The notes: generated by a model from the sequence alone, not told the origin. A DNA stretch of 64,000 bases from Thereva unica (GCA_949987705.1 CATLJY010000217.1:62001-126000), one strand, 5' to 3'; positions 1 to 10,334 are shown, counted from the stretch's first letter. Translations and numbers: made by a program.

Positions 1-315
1 AAAATAAACACAAAAATTCTGCGCGTACGGCTTCCGCGCCATGTTACTGCGGTGTGCGGTGACTTTTGGGCCTATTACCAACACCACGAAAAATTCATCT
101 ACGAGGCCTGTAGTTAAGAGGGTCTTGGTTCTTCGGTTCTTTCGGATCTTCTATTTCCCAAGTTTCGAGATTTACTTGTATTACGGCTCAAATCAGCCCC
201 TTTGCGTTTTCTTGGCATTGCTCACTGTAAAAAACACACATAAATAGAATTAATGAAATTACTTAATGATGAAAAATGTTAAAGGTATAATTAGGGCCAG
301 GCTTTTTGCCGCAGT
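1..315. other. Flank without recognisable gene
   Basis: AT-rich flank of the I-like element that follows. A 68-codon open frame at 41-247 has no recognisable motif and is not called. I see no RNA gene or repeat here. Confidence 0.5.
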
Positions 316-435
316 TGTTTTTTTTTATTATAATATGTTTTAATTTACACATAATAAGCTGTTTTGAGCCCATGGAGTTAAGTCCTATCGGGCTTTACAA
401 TGTCAGATGGTTACAATACTTAAGTTGATCTTAGT

Positions 436-1539
436 CTATATTTTAGGAGGGGGTTGTGTAAGTAATCTATTTATAATAGTGATTAACCTAATTGTCTGTT
501 CTTTGTTCGTGTTTAGTAAGGGTCTACTGTTATCGTAGGGTATGTGTTGTCGAAGAATGTCAGAAGTTATGGGGCAGTCGATGAAGAGATGCCGTGCTGT
601 TAGTAGTTGTCCGGTGCAGTGAAGGCAAGTGGGTGGGGTTGTTCTTTCGAACAGGTGTCTTTTGACCGCCAGGAAGTGTCCAAGTCGGAGTCTTGTGCGT
701 AGCACCCCTATCGCCCTTTGTAAGATATCTCCCTGTGGGGCAGAAATCTCTTTCCAGTGTGTGGCTAGGAAGGTACTGCTTGTGTTCCAATTGGCCTGTT
801 TTTTGCCATCCATAATTTGTAGCATTGTTCTTCATACAGATGGAAAGTCAGGTATTCGTATTTCTATTAGAGGTCGTTTGTGTGCTTCCTTAGCTTCGGT
901 GTCCGCTTGTTCGTTCCCACTTATTCCTATATGTGCGGGGCACCAGATAAGGCGTATTTTCTTGTCAGTGATGAGATGTCTTATTTGTTCTACGATGGGG
1001 TGCTTATTTTTCGTGTTATTGATTGAGTGTATGGAAGATAGGGAGTCGGTAATGATTAAAGCAGGATCTGAGCTTTGTGAGTGCAAGCATGCTTTGTATA
1101 AAGCAGTTAATTCCGCTGTGTATATCGACGTCCACTCGGGCAGTACTCCTACACTAACCAAGTTCCTTTCGTTATTGACTACCGCACAGGATACTTGTTC
1201 TGTCGTTTTTGATGCGTCTTTATAGTAGTGTTGTTGTACTTGCTGTTGTTCTATTAGTCGGTTGAAAAGTCGTCTTGTAGTTGGGTTGTACTGATTGTTG
1301 TATTTTGTCATGTCCGTATTAATTTGACTGTGTTTGAATAGCCAAGGAGGTCTTGGAGTTCTCCTATCTTGTATTTCGGTAGGGATGTAAAGGAAGTGGC
1401 TTGCAGTCTCTAGTAGCGTCCTTAACCCCAATACTAATGCCGATGGTTTTTTATAGTTGCTAATATCCGTGTGAAATATTTGCGATATAGAGTGGTGCAG
1501 TGGTGCTTGGTAGTCGGGCATATTTTTGAGGTCAGTCAT
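436..1539 (-). pseudogene. I-like ORF2, 3' part: RNase H domain and C-terminal zinc motif
   Basis: Ribonuclease HI region that would remove RNA from the RNA-DNA hybrid during element replication. The first frame (1539-832) shows the catalytic series in order: YYKDAS (Asp), YTAELTAL (Glu), IITDSLSS (Asp), and WCPAHIGISGNEQADTEA (His and final Asp). A frameshift near 830 moves the frame; 825-436 then carries a leucine/arginine-rich stretch with RLRLGHFL and a CLHC...H...C cluster, as is usual downstream of RNase H in RNase H-bearing non-LTR elements. The N-terminal side of the first frame is continuous with the frame that ends at 5912 across the Jockey insertion. It is dead by frameshift and interruption, but all RNase H residues are present. 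Confidence 0.85.
1520..1531. repeat. Left target-site duplication of the Jockey-like element
   Basis: ATATTTTTGAGG occurs here and again at 5901-5912, immediately outside the two ends of the Jockey-like insertion. Twelve identical bases is a normal length for target-primed reverse transcription. Confidence 0.85.
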
Positions 1540-1567
1540 TTACACGGTTTTGAAGTGTACAGACGTG
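1532..1567 (+). promoter_or_regulatory. Internal promoter: initiator and DPE
   Basis: The first bases of the element are TCAGTC, an arthropod initiator with A(+1) at 1534. AGACGTG starts at 1561, which is exactly +28 and fits the downstream promoter element consensus RGWYV at +28 to +32. No TATA box is needed. This TATA-less Inr-DPE layout is the known internal promoter of Jockey-type elements and lets a full-length copy carry its own promoter. Confidence 0.8.
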
Positions 1568-1700
1568 TTTACCGCCGCGTGCGTATATCGAGCAGTATAA
1601 AAAGAAAAAGAAAAAAAAATACTAAAGTGCAGTGTAAGGTGAATTGTATGTAATGTGTGTGATTGTGTAATAATGTTTTTTATTAACAATATTCACCACT

Positions 1701-3059
1701 ATGGCAACATACGATGACCTCGTTAACACATGCAGTAGTCAGCAACAAATCATAAATGATTTAAATAAAAAAATAACTGAACTCGAGGCACGACTTAATA
1801 ATCTGCCTTCCACCCATAATCAGCTTACTTCCAGCCAACATGAACAATCAAATTCTAATTGGTTGTTACGACAATTTCCAGTTTCTCACCAGAATAACAA
1901 TAATCTGAGTCAAGAGGAATATTGCACAGATGAGGAAGAATTGGAAAAGGAATTTCTCAATCTAGATAATAATAACAAGAAACGCAGGCGCACAACAACA
2001 AAAACGCCACCAAAAAGTACTAATCAAAGTGAGAACATCAACACTGAACAGAAAAGCCACAAAATACCATTGCCTCCACCAATAAATGTGAGCAACATCA
2101 ACAATTTTGAACTCTTTCGACAAAAGGTACTTAAAATTACAAAAGAATCAACCAAATTCAAAGCTCTTTCAAACAGTGATATTAAAATTACCGTACTAAA
2201 CGAAAATGACTACAGAAATCTCAAAAAATTACTGGAAGAATTAAAAAAGAACCCAGTCATCAACTAGAAAATATCGAATATCACACCTTTCAGCTGAAGA
2301 GTGATAAATTATATAGATTTGTCATTAGAGGCTTGCCATCAACAATCAGTCACGAAGAAATTAAAGCAGACTTAGAAAAAATGGGACATGAAGTCGCAGG
2401 TATTACTAATATATTTAAGATGGTCAAAATTGATGGTGTAAAAGTCAGGAAAACCTTTCCTCTGTTTTACGTCGATTTAAAACAAAAAGATAACAACAAA
2501 GAAGTGTACAATATCAAGAATTTAGCACATTGCGTGGTTAAAATTGAACCACCTAAAAAGTCAAGGGGCATCCCACAATGCACGAACTGTCAACAACTCG
2601 GACATACCAAGAGCTTCTGCCGACGTCAAAGCAAATGCGTTAAGTGTGCCGAAAACCATCACACGAAACAATGCAAATGGCAGCGCACCAACATGCGCTC
2701 TTTGTCATCAAAAAGGGCATACTGCAAATTATAAAGGATGTCCAGTATATCAGAATAAAATTAAAAGTCAACACAAGGATAAAACAAATGTTGTACATCG
2801 AATGAAAAAATTACCTGAGCCACAAGCAACAACCACACCTTCTACAGTTGGATTATCTTATGCACAAGTCAGCAAAATATCTGATGATAAACCAAACCAA
2901 GGCAACAAACACATCAGAATTAATAACGAGCCTAATAATGATATCATTAAAATGCTCAGTCAGATTCAACAGACACTTAGTCAGTTAGCAGAAAGAGTGG
3001 ATAATTTGGAAATCAATTTCAAACCGCCAAGCAAAAAAAGACAGAAAAAACAAAAATGA
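1701..3059 (+). pseudogene. Jockey-like ORF1 (gag-like nucleic-acid binding protein), two frameshifts
   Basis: ORF1 proteins of these elements coat the RNA and act as chaperones. The first frame (1701-2267) opens with a predicted coiled coil (INDLNKKITELEARL) and an Asn/Gln-rich stretch. A shift near 2255-2270 moves to the next frame (to ~2690) with a PRE_C2HC-like region (FVIRGLPSTISHEEIKADLE) and zinc knuckles CTNCQQLGHTKSFC and CVKCAENHHTKQC. A second shift near 2685 returns to the first frame with a third knuckle CALCHQKGHTANYKGC and a Lys-rich tail ending at 3059. The frame returns to its starting register, so two opposite indels, or sequencing error, could explain it. Its stop overlaps the start of ORF2. 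Confidence 0.8.
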
Positions 3060-5731
3060 CTAACTCGTTCCTACGTATAGTTACATGGAACGCAAATGGG
3101 CTCAACCAAAGAGCCCAGGAACTGGAAATATTTCTCCATACAAACAACATAGATATTGCATTGATTTCTGAAACGCACTTCTCTGACAAAAGTTATATCA
3201 AAATAAATGGATTCGATTCCTATTGGACAACCCATCCAAGTGGAAGAGCTAGGGGTGGATCAGCTGTACTAATTAAAAATAATATCAAACATTACCAACA
3301 AGAAAACATTCGTGAAAATTACATTCAAGCGACGGTTATTTCAATTAAATATAATGGTGCAGATCTAAATATTGCGGCAGCATACTGTCCTCCACGAGAT
3401 ATCCCAACGAAATCTCAATTTACCAACGTCTTCAATAAACTTGGTCCAAGATTCATTATTGGCGGAGACTACAATATAAAGCATACGGCATGGGGTTCCA
3501 GACTAATTTCACCCGGAAAAGGAAATGAACTTCTAAGTGCTATTAATGAAAACAAGTGTGATTATCTGTCTTCACGAGGACCAACGTATTGGCCAACGGA
3601 TGCAGCAAAGATTCCAGATCTTCTTGATTTCTTCATCATAAAAGGTATTTCTTCCAGCTATACTCAAGCAGAAGGGATTCATGACTTAACATCTGATCAT
3701 ACACCCGTTCTGCTGTCAATAAGCGCGACAATCATCAAGAAAAAGAAAAAGCAGAATCTCACAAATAAGTATACAGATTGGGATCTCTTCAGAGAAACAC
3801 TGGAAGAGCTGGTCAGCTTAAAAGTGAGGCTTAAAAGTAATGAAGAATTGGAGCAACAAACAAATAACTTCATTGAACACATTCGAATGGCAGCCAGCAT
3901 AGCAACTCCTGAATTAGAAGACAAAGAAGAGTGTGAAATCAAATACCCGGCCGAAATCAGAGAACAAATCAAGCAAAGAAGAAAGGCAAGGAGAATATGG
4001 CATCTTACCAGAAATCCTGCTGATAAAACAGCGTTCAATAGAGTAAGTAATTATGTCAATAAACTAATTAAAAATTACAAACAGGAATGCTTTGACAACT
4101 ACCTGAGCGGACTGAGTCCAGAAATGGATAAAGACTACTCATTGTGGAAAGCAACAAGAAAATTTAAACGACCCGTAACTCGAATACCACCGCTAAGAAA
4201 TGCTCAAGGCAGTTGGATTCGACAAGACAATGAAAAAGCTGAACTCTTTGCCGAACACCTTGCAACAGTGTTCCAACCTCATAACATACAATCCAATATT
4301 GACATAAGACCTACTTATCAACCAAATCAAGTTTTTAAAAGGTTCACGCCAATGGAGGTTGCCGAAGTGATCGACAGAAATCTTAATCCAAAAAAAGCAG
4401 CAGGAATCGATGGAATATCACCCGGTCTATTCAAGGAACTTCCACGAAAAGCCATCATCATGATCATATACTTATTTAATGCCTGCATACGCTTAAAATA
4501 TGTGCCCAACTGTTTTAAAACGGCCCAAATAATCATGCTGAAGAAACCAGACAAACCTGATGAAGAAGTAACATCATATAGACCAATTTCATTGCTTCCC
4601 ATCATTTCTAAATTGTTTGAAAAATTGTTACTAAAAGGTCTGAAACCGTTAGTAAACATTCCTGATTTTCAATTTGGATTCAGGAATAACCATTCCACAA
4701 TAGATCAAATCCATCGAATCACTGCTGTCATCGAGCAAGCGTTAGAAGAAAAGAAATATTGCCCTGCCGTATTTCTGGATGTAGCTCAAGCCTTTGACAG
4801 GGTTTGGCACGAAGGATTGATATACAAGATGAGCAAACTCCTACCACAAAATTACTGCCAACTGCTTGAGTCATACCTCTTTAATCGCAAGTTCAGGGTC
4901 ATCCATGAAGAAGCATATTCTGACTTTTGTCCGATATTAGCGGGAGTTCCGCAGGGAAGCGTATTGGGACCCTTCCTATACCTGCTTTATACTGCGGATA
5001 TTCCAACAACAGATAACACATTTATCGGAACATTCGCTGATGATACTGTAATTATGTCAACAGACGTATCCCAACCAAAAGCGGTGGAAAAACCCCAACG
5101 AGCCTTGAATCATGTTAGCAAATGGACAACAGATTGGAAAATCAAGCTTAATGAGGTTAAATCAGTCCATGTGACATTTACGCTGACATTTACGCTGCGT
5201 CGCAAAAACAACAGCTTACACACGTACCTCAATGGGGTGCAAGTACCCCAGGCAGAATCTGCAAAATATCTTGGTCTACATTTAGACTCAAGACTGAACT
5301 GGAAACATCACGTGAGACAAAAAACTGAACAGATTCGATTAAAACAGCGTCAAATGTATTGGCTAATTGGACATCACTCCAAAATGAACCTGTATTGCAA
5401 AAGACTAATATACCAGTCTATGTTCAAGCCGATATGGATGTATGATGTGCAGCTCTGGGGTTGTACTCATAAATCTAATCGAGACGTAATTCAACGCAGC
5501 CAAAACAAATTTCTTCGAATGATCACCAACGCTTACCGCTATGTGACTAATAAAGAAATACATGATGATTTGGATATAAAATGGATAGAGGAGGTCATCC
5601 GCGAATATGCCATTAAACACGAGAAGAGACTTCTAGCCCACACCAACGTTGAGGCTATACAATTATTGGATACCACCAACGAAATAAGACGACTCAAAAG
5701 ATTAAAACCTCACGAACTGATGCATAATTGA
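3056..5731 (+). CDS. Jockey-like ORF2: endonuclease-reverse transcriptase, intact 891 codons
   Basis: Polyprotein that nicks target DNA and copies the element RNA at the nick. N-terminal APE-type endonuclease: WNANGL, SETHFS, YCPPRD, GGDYNIKHTAWGS, and SDHTPV near residues 10-220. Reverse transcriptase follows: KKAAGIDGISP, SYRPISLLP, FLDVAQAFDRVWHEG, AGVPQGSVLGP and the catalytic FADD. The C-terminal third is a Lys/Arg-rich thumb-like region with WGC and no RNase H. The start ATG at 3056 overlaps the ORF1 stop as ATGA, suggesting stop-restart translation. No stop or frameshift is seen and all key residues are present, so the protein could be active. One oddity is a 12-bp in-frame tandem duplication at 5173-5196 just after the RT core. 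Confidence 0.92.
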   Translation: MTNSFLRIVTWNANGLNQRAQELEIFLHTNNIDIALISETHFSDKSYIKINGFDSYWTTHPSGRARGGSAVLIKNNIKHYQQENIRENYIQATVISIKYNGADLNIAAAYCPPRDIPTKSQFTNVFNKLGPRFIIGGDYNIKHTAWGSRLISPGKGNELLSAINENKCDYLSSRGPTYWPTDAAKIPDLLDFFIIKGISSSYTQAEGIHDLTSDHTPVLLSISATIIKKKKKQNLTNKYTDWDLFRETLEELVSLKVRLKSNEELEQQTNNFIEHIRMAASIATPELEDKEECEIKYPAEIREQIKQRRKARRIWHLTRNPADKTAFNRVSNYVNKLIKNYKQECFDNYLSGLSPEMDKDYSLWKATRKFKRPVTRIPPLRNAQGSWIRQDNEKAELFAEHLATVFQPHNIQSNIDIRPTYQPNQVFKRFTPMEVAEVIDRNLNPKKAAGIDGISPGLFKELPRKAIIMIIYLFNACIRLKYVPNCFKTAQIIMLKKPDKPDEEVTSYRPISLLPIISKLFEKLLLKGLKPLVNIPDFQFGFRNNHSTIDQIHRITAVIEQALEEKKYCPAVFLDVAQAFDRVWHEGLIYKMSKLLPQNYCQLLESYLFNRKFRVIHEEAYSDFCPILAGVPQGSVLGPFLYLLYTADIPTTDNTFIGTFADDTVIMSTDVSQPKAVEKPQRALNHVSKWTTDWKIKLNEVKSVHVTFTLTFTLRRKNNSLHTYLNGVQVPQAESAKYLGLHLDSRLNWKHHVRQKTEQIRLKQRQMYWLIGHHSKMNLYCKRLIYQSMFKPIWMYDVQLWGCTHKSNRDVIQRSQNKFLRMITNAYRYVTNKEIHDDLDIKWIEEVIREYAIKHEKRLLAHTNVEAIQLLDTTNEIRRLKRLKPHELMHN

Positions 5732-5873
5732 CGAATACTACATACTACGGGAACTGGACACTGGTACAGAAATCCCATACAAGTGTATGCTTACTTTAAG
5801 ACATGCTTAATTTAAGTACTATTGTTAACTATACTAATAAATTAATATTAATTAAGATTGTAGTAACCATACC

Positions 5874-5900
5874 AATAAAGGTGTTTTAAAGAAAAAAAAA
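5874..5900 (+). terminator. Poly(A) signal and A tail of the Jockey-like element
   Basis: AATAAA at 5874-5879 is followed by GTGTTTTAAAG and an A run that ends at the target duplication. Confidence 0.75.
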
Positions 5901-5912
5901 ATATTTTTGAGG
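5901..5912. repeat. Right target-site duplication of the Jockey-like element
   Basis: ATATTTTTGAGG, identical to 1520-1531. Beyond it the minus-strand I-like ORF2 resumes. Confidence 0.85.
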
Positions 5913-8017
5913 ATCACGTTTGTTGTGCGTTTGTGAGTTTGTTCGGTGATTGTAGGTAACCCCGCCTCTATCAAAAGTGCTTCGATTGGTTTCGTCCTTA
6001 AAGCTCCTAGGGCGATGCGTGCGGCGTTGTTTATTGCTTTCTGAATTTTATCTAGTGCGGTTTTTGGCGCATGTCCATAAGTCGTCAGTCCGTAATCAAT
6101 TTTACCCATTACTACTTGCTTTGCAATTCTTATGGCTAGGTTAACAGGGGGCCCGTGCTTTTTTGACAGATAACCTTGAGCATATTGTTGCGTTTTATAA
6201 TATCCTCAGCCACTTCGTTTGCATGCTTATTCCAGCGCAGCGTTTTCGTCAGGTGTAAGCCTAGCACTTTTAACTCTTTTTGTAGGAGTATTATTCGGTT
6301 TCCCCAGTTTAGGGTGGTTGTTGCACATCTTTGCTTCCTGCAGACGTGGAGAGCTTCTAGCTTGTCCTCTGATATGATTGCGCCGGTTGATTGGCACCAT
6401 GTTTTCAATGCATCAAGTGCTGATTGTAGGGTGTATTCGACCGAGTGTATATTTCCGGAAGAGTAAAGTACTACGTTGTCGGCGTATATATGAAATTTGA
6501 GATCGGGTATTACTGACAGAGTTGAGGAGAGCTTGTATATGTATGCATTAAATAAAGTAACCGATAAAGGCGAGCCTTGTGGTGTTCCATTTGCCAATGT
6601 CAAGACGTTGGAGCAAAAGCCTTTGTTTGACCATGATTTTGCGATCTGAAAGGAACGTTTTTATGGTTCGTATAAAGTTGTAGCCTGCGTTCCATTCAGT
6701 AAGTTGCTGGACGACCGCATTTCCTTGGAGTTTGTCGTAAGCTTTTTCCAGATCTGCCGAGAGTAATATGCTGTGTTGTCTTCTTCCGATAGCACAGGCG
6801 AGATTGTGCTCCATTTCCTGCAGGAGTGATTGTGTTCCTCTTCCCGGTCTGTAGCCCGCAATTTCTTCTGGAAGCATTTGTTCTTGGAGCCAGTTTAATC
6901 TGTTGCTTAAAATTTTCTCTAGGATTTTAGACGATGTGGATAAAAGGGAAATTGGTCTGATTTTGGTGGGACAAATGATTTTGTTCGGTACTTTAGGGAT
7001 GGGGCGGATCTCTGCTAGTTTCCAGGCCTGTGGAAAAGTACCCGAGCTCAGCACCATATTGAAGAGCCTAGTTAGCCTGAGTAGGTAGTTTGATGGGGCA
7101 TTTTTCATCATACCATAGGTTATTTTATCTAGGCCCGGCGTAGAGCCTTTGTAAGAATCCAATACTTTTTGGATTTCTGTTTAGGTTATATGTTCATCTA
7201 GAGGGGAGGGGGGTCGGTTCCGGAGGGTTTCCAGTTGCTCAAGTGTTGTTCTTTCGTCTTGGCCTGAAGGACTTGGAACTGCGTTGGCATAGTTAGCGAG
7301 CTGATTGGCTATGATGTGAGCAATCTCGTGCGGATCAACAACAATTCTATTTTGCAGCTCCAGTGTGGAGATGCTGGTTCTTTTTCGGCTTCCAAATACC
7401 GCTCTGATATTGCGCCAGTTTTCTTGGACTGAGCTATAGGGATTTATACCGTCGAGGAAATTTTCCCACGCCTTGCGCCTTTCTTCTGCGATTATTCTGC
7501 GCATTTCTGCATTGACTCTGCGATATAAAATTGCATTTTCCTCTGTAGGGGATCTTTTGAATCGCTTCCATGCCTGGTTCCTTTGTCGTATAAGCAGACG
7601 AATATCTTGGTTAAACCAGGCAGGGGTGTTTTTGTTAGCGCTTTGAGTTGCAGGCATACTGCAGCTAGCGGCATAGCGAATAGCTCTCCTCAATATATCT
7701 ACTTCCCTGTTGATGTTGGAGGTCCACTCTTTTTGCTGGAGGTATTCCTGTACCTTTTGCTGAAACTTGTTCCGGTCAGCGCGTCGTTCGACGAATTGTG
7801 AGGAGTGCAGGAGCTTTTCTGTTTCTTGATTGATGTGCAAAATGATGGGCATGTGGTCGGTTTGGTTTGGATGCTTGGTTGTTGTCCAGGTGAGTCTTGG
7901 GGCTATGTCAGGCGTCGATATTGAGAGGTCTATGTTGGTTAGAGTATGTCGTCTTGTAAACATTGTTGGCGGTCCATCATTAAGGAGTATGCACTCAGTG
8001 TTCGAGTAAGGTGACAT
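5912..8017 (-). pseudogene. I-like ORF2, 5' part: endonuclease remnant and reverse transcriptase
   Basis: Read from 8017 down. The first frame (8017-7181) starts inside the endonuclease: LNDGPPTMF, NIDLSIST and DHMPI are the last blocks; the N-terminal blocks with catalytic Asn and Glu are absent. A basic linker leads to the RT in the next frame (7162-6548): STPGLDKITYGMM, KIRPISLLSTS, AGYRPGRGTQS, LLSADLEKAYDKL. A further shift leads to 6603-6136 with NGTPQGSPLSVTLFNAYIY and the catalytic box, which reads YADN instead of YADD. The last frame (6109-5912) has KIDYGLTTYG and runs in frame into the RNase H part at 1531 across the Jockey insertion. Endonuclease loss, an altered catalytic Asp and frameshifts make it inactive. 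Confidence 0.85.
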
Positions 8018-8108
8018 TATTGTAATAGTCTTTAGTTGGGGTTGCTTGGTAATCTTTATTTTGTTATCTGAGTTGTCTTTAGATTATAGTTTGTTCGTTT
8101 TAATTGAT

Positions 8109-9176
8109 TCATTGTTGAGGCTGGCTACTTGAGCCCAAGATTTTATATTTATTTACATTTTGTTTATCTACTTTAAGAATGTTAGTTTCTATCCTACTGT
8201 CAATTGCCGCGTTATGGGTTAGTGCGTTAGATTGGATATGAATCACCTTTCCTATGTGGGAGCCCTGTGTGTTGTTATGTGCGTGTTCCTGGTACCATTG
8301 TTTCCTTGTTTCGAATCGACTGATCCGTCGGTTGATTTGTATCATAACAATTTCTTTTTCTCGAATGTAGATTGGGCAGTTTCTGTTTAGCGTGGTGTGC
8401 AATCCCTCAATTTGGCAGCTAATACAATAGATTTTGGTGCAGGTGTGTGCTTCACCTTCAGCTTTGGGTTGATTACAGGAAGGACATTTCGGTGTTTCAT
8501 TGCATCTAGATTCATGGTGCCTAAATTGGTAGCATCTGCGACATCTTAGTGGAGAGGGATACCATTTTTGCGTGCTGACCCTTTCATACAAGATGTTTAC
8601 ATATTGGGGTGCTTGATATGTTGTAAACGTTATAAGCAGCGTACCAGTATTTATTTTTTGGTTATTTACAATTCTTGTGTAGTGCTTGATCGCTTTAACA
8701 GTTGGGTTGTCATATTTGATACCTTCATGAATGTCTTCTTCGCTGACATTCTTCAGGTTGGGCATACGGATGGTTGCTTTTGACTCGTTAAGTTTGTCAA
8801 AGAGAGTCGCCTTTGCTTCATAATTTGCAATTGTCTTCATATTTTTAATTAATTTGCTCGCTTCAACATCATTTGGGAGTAGCAGAAGGTATTTTCCGTC
8901 CCGCAGCGCCCTGCAACTTTTAACTTTTCCAGTGTACATTTGTAAGGTTTTTTGTACGAGGAATGGATTCAGGTCGGTGATTTTTTTTTCATCGTTAATA
9001 ATCTCCACCGTTAGGTACTTGGGATCTTGCCCCAGTGAGAAGAAATTCTGCGTTTCAGCCGGTGTTGGATTCAGCAACTCATTGTCTGTTGTCTTTCGTT
9101 TTTTGAGCTTTTTTTTTGGTTTGCTGCACTCCAATGGAGCAAATGGATTGCTAAGGAGCCCTGGCGCGGGCGCCAT
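8109..9176 (-). CDS. I-like ORF1, gag-like zinc-knuckle protein, 355 codons
   Basis: Open from ATG at 9176 to stop at 8109 and apparently intact. The N-terminus is Pro/Lys-rich with a basic run (KPKKKLKKRK), then an RRM-like region (YLTVEIINDEK to about residue 190), and three cysteine clusters near residues 205-270: CRRCYQFRHHESRC, CPSCNQPKAEGEAHTC and CISCQIEGLHTTLNRNC. This is the nucleic-acid binding ORF1 of I-type elements. It lies just upstream of the truncated ORF2 in transcription order. No frameshift is visible although ORF2 is broken, so ORF1 decayed less or by chance escaped. Confidence 0.82.
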   Translation of the reverse strand: MAPAPGLLSNPFAPLECSKPKKKLKKRKTTDNELLNPTPAETQNFFSLGQDPKYLTVEIINDEKKITDLNPFLVQKTLQMYTGKVKSCRALRDGKYLLLLPNDVEASKLIKNMKTIANYEAKATLFDKLNESKATIRMPNLKNVSEEDIHEGIKYDNPTVKAIKHYTRIVNNQKINTGTLLITFTTYQAPQYVNILYERVSTQKWYPSPLRCRRCYQFRHHESRCNETPKCPSCNQPKAEGEAHTCTKIYCISCQIEGLHTTLNRNCPIYIREKEIVMIQINRRISRFETRKQWYQEHAHNNTQGSHIGKVIHIQSNALTHNAAIDSRIETNILKVDKQNVNKYKILGSSSQPQQ

Positions 9177-9335
9177 GTATCCAGTGGTTGTGATCAGCCA
9201 AGGAGTCGGTGTAAATCGTCCGCTGGACTTCTATTAAATAACTGTTTGTTCCTTGTTGCTGCAGATCTGTTTTCCTGGAAGCGCCTATTAAATTAATTAC
9301 CTTCCGTTTAGATTTTTAAGTTTGATCACTTCTGG
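9177..9335 (-). other. 5' leader of the I-like element and flank
   Basis: About 120 bp upstream of the ORF1 ATG, probably the element's 5' UTR, then flank up to the inverted-repeat element. I see no clear initiator-DPE pair here. Confidence 0.4.
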
Positions 9336-10325
9336 TAGGCTAGTGCAAATACGATTTAAATGCTTCAAAACAAAAAAAAATTAATAGCAGGCAAGGCTCA
9401 GCAGTTAAATGTGGTCAAGGCTATAACTAAGAGAAAAAAAAACTTTTAAACACGAAAAAAGGGGAAATCTTAAAATGGGGATGCTATTTAGGGGTTGAAA
9501 ACGGTTTTTTGTGATTTGCGGTGAAACATGACCTCCTAGTGGAAAACGCTTCATGCAAAAGTTGTAGATAATAAAAAAATCTATAACTTTTGTATATAAC
9601 ATATTTTGACATAACCTCAAATTCTATAAGAAAATGGCGGAAAACCGATTTTTCAGTTTTTAATTTTTTTCTCACGTAAAATTAATTCAATTTAAATGAA
9701 AATTTGTAAGAATATACCTTGTATTGTGTTAAATAAGCATGATTTTTTCTTGGTTTGAAAAACGAATGGTTTCCTAGATATTGACATTTTTGGAAAAAAA
9801 TAGCCTAATTTTGCAAGAACAACTTTATTGGTGTTTTTTCGGATTTCGATGTTCAAATAAGTGCTCAATTAACCGTTGAAATGTCTACTTTCAAATGGTC
9901 TATATATGTTAATACTTTATTCTTCATTAAACTGCTTAAAATTAAGAAAAACCGAAAAAGGACTTTTCGGATCACGAATTTTGCAATTTTACAACTTTTT
10001 TAAAATTTTGAATTATTTCCGTTAATGACGGTTAAATTTTAATGACAGAACTTATTTTCATATAATATTACTTAAATTAAATAAAGTTAATTACAGAAAG
10101 TGGCACACACCATCCGCAACATTTTAAATAAATAAAAAATAAAAAAAAAATATGTACGTATAAATTTTGTTTCACTTGAATTATCCGCCCAAACCCAATT
10201 ACCCGCCTTGGGTGGGCGATTTCAAGACTGGCAGATACCACTTAAACGCACTCTACTAGTACGGGCCAAGATTTGTGATGCTGGCTTGTAGAAGAGCACG
10301 TGGTGATTAAGTTTGAAATCTAAAT
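9336..10325 (+). repeat. Left arm of the foldback-like element
   Basis: Reverse-complement match to 11047-12025, near identical apart from a divergent 20-bp patch just inside the terminus and scattered single differences. Short open frames in it appear in both arms and are consequences of the repeat, not genes. Confidence 0.85.
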
Positions 10326-10334
10326 CTGAAGTTA

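Larger units (their letters stand above)
1532..5900 (+). mobile_element. Jockey-like non-LTR retrotransposon, near full length
   Basis: Plus-strand element of 4.37 kb inserted into ORF2 of the I-like element. It begins with an initiator-type TCAGTC, has a zinc-knuckle ORF1 (1701-3059, two frameshifts), an intact ORF2 (3056-5731) with endonuclease and reverse transcriptase, an AATAAA at 5874 and a short A tail. There is no RNase H. The full 5' end, intact ORF2 and perfect target duplication suggest a recent insertion. The clade call rests on architecture and promoter, not on a tree. Confidence 0.85.
318..9300 (-). mobile_element. I-like non-LTR retrotransposon, split by a nested element
   Basis: One minus-strand element read from about 9300 down to about 318. 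In transcription order it has a gag-like ORF1 (9176-8109), an ORF2 with the end of an endonuclease domain, a reverse transcriptase, an RNase H domain and a C-terminal cysteine-rich motif, then a 3' UTR ending in an A-rich tail (T-run on the plus strand near 318-330). The RNase H after the RT is what points to the I group. The ORF2 halves (8017-5912 and 1539-436) are separated by a Jockey-like insertion at 1532-5900. I could not find target duplications for the I-like element, so both ends are approximate. Confidence 0.8.

Noticed and set aside
629..1225. 198-codon plus-strand frame opposite the RNase H region
   Set aside because: It is the antisense shadow of a minus-strand coding domain with clear catalytic motifs.
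3697..4659. Minus-strand frames of 110-113 codons within Jockey-like ORF2
   Set aside because: Antisense shadows of the intact 891-codon ORF; hydrophobic look results from the reverse complement of Lys/Glu-rich codons.
9405..9675. Identical 63- and 71-codon frames in both foldback arms
   Set aside because: Duplicated only because the arms are inverted copies; no motifs, AT-rich homopolymers.
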